Source of the DNA: Nageia nagi
Lineage: Eukaryota; Pinophyta
Assembly (NCBI GenBank): GCA_050084985.1
Contig: JBITNC010000001.1
Coordinates: forward strand, 15,872,001 to 15,936,000
DNA length: 64,000 bases
Direction of reading: 5' to 3'
The notes under the pieces are model-generated. The model saw nothing but the letters and a program-made list of their open reading frames with translations, was not told the DNA's origin and made no database searches. The position numbers and the translations under genes were made by a program. Below, one piece after another: positions 56,000-64,000 of this stretch (position 1 is its first letter; each line of letters starts with the position of its first letter).

Positions 56000-56580
56000 C
56001 TCGCTGATCTCGTCTCTTCTGGGGTATTCTATTTACTAGCTTCGGCTATTCAATCTCTCTTTGTTGACCTCATCTCTACATTCTGGATTGCTCTACTCAT
56101 CGGCTCTGGCTATTTAATCACTCCTTGCTGACCTCATCACTTCTAGGACCTGGTTTCATTCAAAAATGTGAACATTGTTCTACCCATTGACATCATCTTC
56201 ATACTTCTAGAATGCTCTACTCACTTTCTTCGGAACCTGGGCTTTTCCATAACTGAGCTTTATCATTTCATTTTGAATGCTTTATCTACTGACTCTGGCC
56301 TTTTTAATCACCCCTTGCTGACCTCATCATCTCTAGAACCTGGTCTTTACCGAAATGTGACTATCTTATCCTCTATGACATCATCATTTTATTCCAGAAT
56401 GCTTTACTTCTAAACACTTAATTTACGAGCTTCAGCTTCTTCGATTATCTCTTGCTGACCTCATCTCCTCTGGAACCTAGGCTTTTCCACAATTGAGCTT
56501 TATCCTTTCTTCTGTGATGTCATCATTTCATTTCAGAATGCTTTATCTACTAACTTTGGCCTATTTTGTTTGCTCCAGAA
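56000..56580. promoter_or_regulatory. U3 module of element T homologous to that of element H
   Basis: Repeated units begin CGGCTCTGGCTATTTAATCA (about 56099), CTGACTCTGGCCTTTTTAAT (about 56291) and GAGCTTCAGCTTCTTCGAT (about 56428). Each is followed by TTGCTGACCTCATC, a GGAACCTGG-like block, AATGTGAAC/AATGTGACTATCTTATCC and GACATCATC. The order and sequence match 31250-31660 of copia element H. Confidence 0.75.
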
Positions 56581-56750
56581 AAACTCCCGGGGATCTCAAA
56601 ATGAACTCATGATTGCAAGTAAAGTACATCGGGGCTTTAATAAAGAATTTATTATGTATGAATATACATTATGGTGACCTCTGGGGGAAAATTTTGCCTT
56701 TATCAAAGAGGAATTTAGAACCCAGTATGAAAAAATAATACCAAGCATTT

Positions 56751-56939
56751 AGCTACTACATAGGGTCCGGACCACATGGATTCAAATTTTTTATGTTTCC
56801 TCAGTTTATCTCTGTCCTCATCCCATTTCAATACTAAATCTCCTTCTCTAAAAATATCCGGAGTTGATTTTCGAATCGTCGAACCACCTTTTACTATTTC
56901 ATTTCTTCTCTGGAGGTCTTGATATGATTGATTCCAGAG
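56751..56939 (-). pseudogene. Integrase C-terminal (GPY/F) segment of element T
   Basis: The minus-strand frame reads WNQSYQDLQRRNEIVKGGST, then FREGDLVLKWDEDRDKLRKH and FESMWSGPYVV. This is the GPY/F domain of Ty3/gypsy integrase (G.LVL...D.....KF...W.GPY.V). It lies only about 100 bases after Gag, so nearly all of pol is deleted. The segment itself is free of stops, which could mean recent deletion or constraint from overlap with cis-signals near the 3' LTR. Confidence 0.85.
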
Positions 56940-57056
56940 CTCTTTTGGGATTCAACTTTTCTTTCTGGAATACTGGATACTAGGGGTTTTTCCATGATCT
57001 TGTTTCCATACAAAAAATCCTATATCTGCTGGTGCAAAATTCATCAGGTTCACATC

Positions 57057-58315
57057 TCAGCTTATGTCATCAGCTACACCAGGTGGAGGAATGCCCCCAC
57101 TTCTTGATAAATATTCTTGATATTGATAAACAAGACATGTGGTTTGTTCATGAGTGTCATTGCAGGCCAAACACAAACCAATGGCTGACCCGAAAGAGGA
57201 AGCTTGGCTTACATCCTCATTCAACACATGTTGAGCTTTTTCTATAGCAGGATAAGGATATCTTCTTGCATTACTTTGTCTGCTTAGCATGGTAATCTGG
57301 TTTGCCATATTTCTACATAAGTTTCAGAGTTCTTGAATCTCTATCGATGAAGCTACCCCTTGATTCATATTAGGTTGATGAGGGGCTGGTAAGGCCAAGG
57401 GAGCTCTAGGGACTGGCAAGGTTGATGGCCACTGTTGGACAGGGGCGGGGATACTGGTCAGTGGTGGAGCCAAACTAATTGCTTGAGGTCTCAAAATTTG
57501 TTGTTGGGTAGTTATTGGAAAATAAGGCATTGGCATGCAACTTGGCAATTTTCCAACTGCAATAAGATAGGATTCAGCATATACTACTTGTCTATAGACC
57601 TCCAGGAAAGTATTTACTCTGGAATTTTGGATTTGCAGAGAGAGATCCTAGAGGAAAGGCTCTCAGGTAATACATTAAGGCTTGAAATTGCTGAGGCCTA
57701 ACTGGCATGGGGACTCTCACCCAAGTTTTTTGGAATCTAATATTGAAATTAGGGATATTTTCTTATTCATATCTTTTGATTGAAGTGAACTATGTTAACA
57801 GGGAAAAAGGATCTCCTAATTCATTAAATTCCAAGATAAAGGGCTCTACCAGTTGAGCCCAAGTGGTTATAGATCCATCAGGAAGGCCCCTGTACCAATC
57901 TAAGACCTTTCCTTTGAAAGATTGAGCCAGTAATCTCACCATGACATCTTCATGCTAGATATTATGAATCTTTGCTAGGCCAACTACATCAACGCAATGC
58001 TCATAAGCTATTTTCTCTGATGTTGCATTCAAACTCCGGAAGGGTTTTGAAAACATTTGCTGGGATGTCATGCAACACCGCCAGGGCTATTGGTACCCCA
58101 TTGTCCCATTTCAGATAAATATTCTGAGCTGGATTAGCCATTTTAGGAGAGGTATTTCTAGTGTGAAGATTGGATGATTCTGGCTTGGTAAAGGATTTTA
58201 GGGAGCTGATACTATTCAGAGACTTGGACTTGATCAGGGTCTTTCTCTTAGGAGTATCTACCGTTCTAAAATCTGGTGCTTCTTTTGCTGCTCTGGTTTT
58301 AGATCTAGTCCACAT
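57057..58315 (-). pseudogene. Gag of element T, broken by stops
   Basis: The start MWTRSKTRAAKEAPDFRTVD is 148 bases inside the 5' LTR. The 104-codon opening frame ends at 58001. The Retrotrans_gag domain continues with VMVRLLAQSFKGKVLDWYRG, WAQLVEPFILEFNELGDPF, then NIPNFNIRFQKTWVRVPMP and LMYYLRAFPLGS (about 57950-57660). A Pro/Gln-rich linker (57548-57324) leads to a knuckle-like CLACNDTHEQTTC (CX2CX3HX4C, one residue shorter than standard) near 57150. Several in-frame stops separate the parts. It is clearly a plant Ty3/gypsy Gag, different from that of element E. Confidence 0.85.
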
Positions 58316-58435
58316 AAACTCCAGGTTGCAAAAGAAAATACAAGGTTCGAAAGCACATATGATATTTACAAATAATCTGCTTTAATACATACCATAGATA
58401 GTGCTTCAGTAGAGTCACCAATAAGTTTCTTCGTG

Positions 58436-58451
58436 TCCCACGGGCATGCCA
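58436..58451 (-). promoter_or_regulatory. Probable primer-binding site of element T
   Basis: On the minus strand TGGCATGCCCGTGGGA begins 11 bases after the LTR end. It has the TGG start and a GC-rich body, as in gypsy elements that use tRNAs other than initiator methionine. The tRNA is not identified. Confidence 0.55.
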
Positions 58452-58462
58452 AAAAGAAATAC

Positions 58463-59978
58463 TGTTGATTAAGATTATGTAATATATGTGCCATGAACAA
58501 TCTCAACCAAAGTAAATTAAGAACAGACTATGGGGATAGTCTGATCTCCGAAGAAGGCCGGTTCCTTATACATTGGGTGTAGGAAAAGTAACAGGAAAGA
58601 AAATAAAGGAGTAGAGTGCGAGGAATTTAAGAAAAAGGCTTAGGGTAAAAGAGAGAAAGCAAAGTAACAGGAAGGAAATAAAAAGGAGTAGAGTACGAGG
58701 AATTTAAGCAAAGGGTTTAGGGTAACAAGAGAGAAAGAAAATAAAAAGGAGTAGAGTGCGAGGAATTTAAGCAAAAAGGCTTAGGGTAACAAGAGAGAAA
58801 GCAAAGGTGGATCACTAGTTCAGTGCGAGCTTTCACAGTGTGTGAAACCTTGGCCTGAATCTAGTGTAGCAGCTACAGTACAAGCTCTCACTCTCTAATA
58901 GTTTCCCAGCTTTACTCTACCATGTAGCAGACATAGTTATACTAGCAACTCGCAATTATCATTCAGGAAACAAGCCAAGCTACCACGATGTAACCAAATT
59001 AAGAATGACAATTATGAGTGCTAGACAAGAAAGGTCAAGATGGTTTCATATTACTGATAAAAACTACAGGTCTTCAAGAACAAATGTAAAGAGCAATACT
59101 AGGTTTCTGACCCTTCTTTCACTTTATTTTCATATACTTATACTGAAGTAACAATAGTTACAAGAATTGCAGAATAGAAACTGTTTACAAAAATGGCTTC
59201 AAGATTCTAGCCTTCTTTTAACCGATACTACCTACATATGCCACTTGGTAGAATATTACAAAAAATGGGGTAGATTGCAGATGATACGACTTGATAACTG
59301 TGATCTAACCTCTCATTGATATCATCTCTTCCAGGGTATTCTATTTACTGGCTCCAGCTATTCAATCTCTCTTTGCTAACCTCATCTCTACATTCCAGAT
59401 TGCTCTACTCACTGGCTCTGGCTATTTAATCACTCCTTGCTGACCTCATCACTTTGGGACCCAGTTTCATTCAAAAATGTGAACATTGTTCTCCCCATGA
59501 CATCATCTTCATACTTCCAGAATGCTCTACTCACTTTCTCTGGAACCTAGGCTTTTCCACAACTGAGCTTTATCATTTAATTTTGGAATGCTTTATCTAC
59601 TGACTCTAGCCTTTTTAATCACCCCTTGCTGACCTCATCATCTCTGGAACCTGGTCTTTACCAAAATGTGACTGTCTTATCCTCGTGATGTCATCATTTT
59701 ATTTCAGAACGCTTTACTTCTGGAACACTTAATTTATGGGCTCCGGCTTCTTCGATTATCTCTTGCTGACCTCATCTCCTCCAGAACCCGAGCTTTTCCA
59801 CAACTAAGCTTTATCCTTTCTTCTATGATGTCATCATTTCATTTCGAAATGCTTTATCTACTGACTCTAGCCTATTTTGTTTGCTCCAGAAAAACTCCCG
59901 GGATCTCAAAATGAACTCATGATTGCAAGTAAAGTACACCGGTGCTTTAATAAAGAATTTATTATGTATGAATATACA
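58463..59978 (-). repeat. 5' LTR of element T (1516 bp)
   Basis: It is collinear with 55147-56668, including the 75-78-bp array and the U3 module (about 59310-59880). Confidence 0.95.
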
Positions 59979-60800
59979 ACAATGAATCCTAATAATTTCC
60001 CTGAAAGAACCCCAAAGATACACTTCTTGGGATTGAGTCTAACATTGTATTCTAATAATCAATCCAAGACCTTACATACTACTACAAGATGAGTATCATG
60101 TGTTTTCATTTATACAATCAAGTCATCCACATAATCCTCAACTATATCATGCATATAGTCATGAAGAATGTAATTTATGGCCCTATGATAAGTTTCTTAT
60201 GCATTATTAAGACCAAATGGCATTACCCTATAAGAATAGGTCCCCCATGGATTGGTGAATGCCATTTTATGCCTATCCTCTTTGATGATCATGATTTAAT
60301 TGTAATTGGAAAATCCATCTATAAATGAAAATATTCATAACCCATCATATTATCATCTAAGGTATGAATGTTGGGTAATGGAAAATCATCCTTAGGATAA
60401 GCTTTATTCACATCTCTAAAATTTGTACAAATCATGATTCTACCATCTGGTTTGGTAGCTATTACTAGATTGGAAACCTACTTTTGATAAGCAATTACTT
60501 CTATAAATTTTGCATCCAACATGTTTTGTAGCTCTGTATTGATCAACAATGCCTTTCCAGGATGCATGTAATGTGGTTTTTATTTGATTGTTTCACATCA
60601 AGTTTTAAAGTTAAGTGATGCACCATAATGCTAGTATCTAACCTCGATATATCCTGATATGCATAAGCAAAGACCCTTACTCTCTTCTTGCTCTCTGTAG
60701 TCCATTTTGCAAGCTCCTCTATATCAATACCTTTACCAAATTGAACCATTTTTTGAATAGTAGGATCATCTCCTAGGTCAATCTCTACTAATTGTTTCAC
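59979..60800 (-). pseudogene. Element E: reverse transcriptase N-terminal two thirds
   Basis: Minus-strand frame blocks: the pre-RT segment 60800-60543 (MKQLVEIDLGDDPTIQKMVQ and VFAYAYQDISRLDTSIMVHH, equivalent to the FAW.Y.DMPGLD....H motif) and a decayed palm. Then FTNPWGTYSYRVMPFGLNNA*ETYHRAI and the active site VEDYVDDLIV, with YVDD intact at 60122-60133. EYNVRLNPKKCIFGVLSGKL follows and runs up to the element T insertion at 59983. It would copy the element's RNA into DNA, but stops in the 60300-60560 part and the split by T inactivate it. Confidence 0.88.
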
Positions 60801-62480
60801 TAGTTTGTGTGATCCATAATCCCATCGATGGTTAAGATATGTCCAATAAGTATCCTTTTTAGGCTTATCATTATAGGGTTTGACATGGCTATAAGGATAA
60901 ATAAAACTATCATCGGTGGCTAGATCAAGTAGTAAGAATCATTCCAAATTAATAATATCTTGATCCACCACATGAATAGTGTCAAAATCAAGGGGATGAA
61001 AAAAAGGATAAATCGAGGAGAGTCCAACCATGTTGATTTATTTGAATAGAAATGGAGGCATAAAAAACTGATATGTTGGTGAAGAGGGTGCTTCACATAG
61101 CAAGTCCTCATGAGGGGAGGTAAGTTTCTCATAGTCTCCCTCATCCTCAATCTCATGAATTTGGATAGAGGCTATTATTATTTAAGGACCCTTGAAACCA
61201 AGGCCTTGTTTATCTTTAACTCCTTGAGTAGGTAGCTGCATGACATGAATCTTACCTTGATCATACCAACCCAAACAAAATCCCTAGCATTTACACTTGG
61301 AAAAGTAGTGACAAATAAAGGGAGGTATAGAAAATTAATGGAGTTTACCTGAAAATGCTTATTTTAATGCAACCTTAAGAACTTGGTAAGAAGGAAAATT
61401 AGTGGCTACATAACTAAAGCAAGTTTTGTTATCTTATGGACCAAGTGGTACCAATATACCAATGGCCAAGGGAAACTTGAATGGATGACCTACGTCATGA
61501 AGAGACAATACATTAAACAACATGCCATCGATGGTATACTCATCAAGTTTAACATTTTTGAATTGAATATCCACTCGAGAGATATGATCATAATAATCTA
61601 TGGATACCTCTTTCTTTTATTTTTTAGTTATAACTAGAGGGTCATCTTTAACCGTATTACTCTCCTCTATTTGAGTAATTATACTTGTTTCACATGTAGA
61701 GATTTGGTTTGTTTAAGGTTTTTATCTAAGTATGCCACTCATGCCTTCCAAGATATTTCTTCTTGAATTGTAGGGGAAGGTATCATAATGGTATCTTGCT
61801 TAGGCTCCTCATAGATGGTTGTTGGATTTTCATGTTTTTGCATATCTATGGAGCTTTCTTGAATTTTAGTTAGGACTATCTTATTAATTCATTCAGATTG
61901 TACTTATTGATATTTTGTATTAATAGTAGTACCAAGAGATAATGGATCTTGGTTAATGTGGATAATATCAGGAAATATGTGGGTGCATGGAAGAATAGGA
62001 CCATTAGGTAGCTCAGCAAGGTTATAATGGATAAAAGGTTCCTCATCCATCCATATGCAATTTACGATCCCATCCTTAAGATATTTTACACAACCATGCA
62101 ATGTGGAAGGGATGCACTCCATCTCTCTAATCCATGGCCTACCAAGTAGGAAGTTATATTATTTCTCTCCATCTATTGCCTGAAAAACATGCATGAATGG
62201 TCTTGGATCCCACTAAGATAGGCAAAATAACACTACCCAATGTGTTGCATAATTGATTGATGAAAGCTCATAAAATGAGTGTGGGAGCCTTAAGATGCAA
62301 CAAAGGTAGGCTAAGATTTTCAAATGTTGATGAAGAAACAACATTGATTTATAATATTTTAGATCTCATATTGAAATAATGGAATGAATGGCTCTACATT
62401 CACTTGCACACTTCCACTAAAGTTAATGAAAGCATTGGGATTTGAGACATCCAACTCTATAGTTCATAATATCTTATCCA
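60801..62480 (-). pseudogene. Element E: protease region and protease-RT spacer
   Basis: The protease end is clear on the minus strand. YNFLLGRPWI-like sequence at about 62130-62170 (mutated at the start) leads into 62122-61904, MECIPSTLHGCVKYLKDGIV. An upstream strand with SGSVQVNVEPFIPLF near 62380-62420 is also gypsy-protease-like. The catalytic D-S/T-G lies in a disrupted part and is not confidently seen. The 60800-61900 stretch is the acidic, poorly conserved spacer found between protease and RT in these elements (for example EDEGDYEKLTSP near 61130). Confidence 0.7.
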
Positions 62481-64000
62481 AAGCCTCTCTATGTTGATGA
62501 GAATTTTTGATAAGGTACCATATAAAGAATTTTATGGGGGTAAGTTTTAGTTTCTATTCCAGGTCACTCTATAACTTCTCCTTAACACCCCATTATGTTG
62601 GAGGATGAGGAGGAGGAGGAATATGATTTGGCATATTAATATCCACCCCCATATCCTTGTGAGTTTATCATTGGTATAACCCTTTGTATATGTACTGGTT
62701 AGCCTTGGTGGTAGCATTAACCATACCTACAAAGTGCATCTAAGCCTCTGCCTATTTCTCTTGCCTAACCTATTATTGTTGTGTCCCATAGTTATAAGGT
62801 ACATTTTGAGTAGGCTGATTGTAATGCCTAGTGGTACCAACTTGGTTCATACTCTGTTGAGGCAACACATTTTGATATACTTGTAAATTGGTGTTAGAAT
62901 CCAAAGAGGTACCATTAAGCACTAACTTCCTTGAATTTATGAAGATATAAATGTTCTTACATTCATAGATGCAATAGTTGGTACTATGGCTTTCTACCCT
63001 ATGGAAATCACATAACTCATCATCTTTATACCATGGTTTGGTGTCCCAAGAAGGATCCCACTACACTTATGATAATATCAATATTTAGCATCATTGAGTT
63101 TTATGAATATCTTGGACAAAGGTTCATCCAAAGGCTCAAACTTCTTTTAGGGCCTATAATTTTACCCCTATGTTCGATTCTAATTTCTACCCTATGCTTG
63201 ATTTTGGTTGTAAGGTTGACTTGGTACATTCATTTGGTTATCCTGTTGAACATTTTGCACTGGAGGTGGTGTTGGTGCTTGGAGCATCAACTTATTGACT
63301 TGGGAGTTGCCTCCATTCATAGCACTAATCTTGTTATATCCATAACCATGGTTAGCATTTTTATTTTTTACCACCTTAATCTTACCATTATGAATTATTA
63401 CCTCCTTAATAACCTTTGCTTGGGAAATTTCTTTCTCAAAGATCCTATGTTATTGTTTTTGTAGATATGTAGAGATTTTCCTGATGCAACTTTTACTAAA
63501 TAGTCTCACCAATTCCTCTTATAGAAAATAGAAGTTCATATCTATAATTAAATAACACCACCTAACAACATAGTAAAAAATGGATTCTTGATCAAATTGA
63601 GCCAACTTTATCAAATCCATAATGGAAGCCCTCTTCTTGATATTGATAGAGAAATGTTCTAGAAAGAGGTTTGCAAGTTGCTCAAACGAATACAATCTAT
63701 GTTTTGGAAGTGAATTGTACAAATTCATATCTTGTCCCCTAAGAGTCATAGGAAAAGTTCTTAATAAAAGAGCATTATCATTCACAATCAAATAACAAGC
63801 ATATTTGAAGTGCCTCAAATGCTCTTTTGGATACTTTTTACTTTTGAACTTGTCTATTTTGGGCATCTCAAACTTCTTGGGGTAAGTGCTCATGGGAATA
63901 CAAGGATTTATAGGCTCATTACATATCTCCCCATAGCTCACTTTAGAAAATCTTGGATTAGTTGCTTTTGCCTCTAACTCTTTCAACCTTCTCATAATTT
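62481..64000 (-). pseudogene. Element E: gag
   Basis: 63995-63519 is open for 158 codons and carries the core of Retrotrans_gag. It reads KKFEMPKIDKFKSKKYPKEH, LRHFKYACYLIVNDNALLLR, FPMTLRGQDMNLYNSLPKHR, FEQLANLFLEHFSINIKKRA and DLIKLAQFDQES. It then shifts frame. 63374-63192 is a Pro/Gln/Asn-rich linker, and near 63000 a C-FHRVESHSTNYC block corresponds to the C-terminal zinc-knuckle-like motif. The window ends before the Gag start. It is the same broad gypsy type as the remnant at 1-883, which would represent the missing N-terminal part of a related copy. Confidence 0.85.

Larger units (their letters stand above)
55147..56668 (-). repeat. 3' LTR of element T (1522 bp)
   Basis: It contains three 75-78-bp tandem units (about 55268-55495, core GAGTAGAGTGCGAGGAATTT) at the U5 side. 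At the U3 side (about 56000-56580) it has the TGACCTCATC/TGACATCATC module shared with element H. Confidence 0.95.
55147..59978 (-). mobile_element. Element T: internally deleted Ty3/gypsy retrotransposon nested in element E, TSD ACAAT
   Basis: Direct LTRs at 55147-56668 (1522 bp) and 58463-59978 (1516 bp) run TGTTGATTAAG to GAATATACA in window orientation. ACAAT is duplicated at 55142-55146 and 59979-59983, and the reverse transcriptase of element E resumes in frame when the insertion is discounted. The 1.8-kb interior encodes, on the minus strand, Gag with a zinc knuckle followed almost directly by the GPY/F end of integrase. Protease, reverse transcriptase, RNase H and the integrase core are missing. 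LTRs differ by scattered substitutions and small indels. Confidence 0.96.

Noticed and set aside
56168-56413. Plus-strand 81-codon frame in the LTR of element T
   Set aside because: It lies wholly within the repeated U3 module and is antisense to the element.
63033-63464. Plus-strand 143-codon hydrophobic frame
   Set aside because: It is antisense to the Gag linker and knuckle region of element E on the minus strand.
1-64000. tRNA or rRNA genes
   Set aside because: No cloverleaf-type sequence or rRNA-like conserved block was seen; matches to tRNA 3' ends are primer-binding sites next to LTRs.

Overview
This window looks like a gene-poor, AT-rich piece of the nuclear genome of a seed plant with a large, repeat-dominated genome. 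The evidence is many Ty1/copia and Ty3/gypsy LTR retrotransposons, plant-type primer-binding sites complementary to initiator methionine tRNA, a CACTA-type DNA transposon and a plant mobile domain pseudogene. A gymnosperm would fit, but the sequence does not settle the species. I see no intact host gene, no tRNA or rRNA gene and no prokaryotic signature. Almost everything assignable is a retroelement, mostly decayed and nested.

Layout, left to right. 1-2301: 5' end of a minus-strand Ty3/gypsy element (gag remnant, leader, primer site, LTR). 3677-10743: copia element A (plus, target duplication TTCTA), carrying a 1078-bp CACTA element (4996-6073, duplication TAA). 10749-12577: minus-strand gypsy protease and gag remnant. 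12583-18925: copia element C (plus, AAAAT) with a nearly complete but stop-ridden gag-pol. 18931-24045: LTR fragments and unassigned sequence. 24051-27747: gypsy element D (minus, ATAAG) with gag joined directly to an integrase tail. 29481-37608: large copia element H (minus, CAAAA) with 2.57-kb LTRs, inserted in an older gypsy-like LTR. 40524-51096: copia element B (minus, ATACT), same family as A, whose right LTR is split by a 1.9-kb TRIM-like element (48787-50683, AAAAT) carrying a degenerate kelch-repeat gene fragment. 51102-52283: plant mobile domain pseudogene (plus). 52284-54393: non-coding LTR element F. 54394-64000: gypsy element E (minus), split inside its reverse transcriptase by gypsy element T (55147-59978, ACAAT).

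How the parts relate. No set of genes works as a pathway; the biology is insertion, decay and module exchange among retroelements. H has the longest open frame (806 codons, gag plus protease) and closely similar LTRs, so it is probably among the youngest insertions, yet it lacks reverse transcriptase. D and T independently have the same reduced layout, gag followed by the last part of integrase. The most unusual signal is a block of about 125-135-bp repeats rich in TGA(C/T)GTCATC-like motifs. It lies in the U3 side of the LTRs of both H (Ty1/copia) and T (Ty3/gypsy), in the same orientation relative to each element, which suggests exchange of a regulatory module between superfamilies. A second strong signal is gene-fragment capture by the small TRIM-like element.
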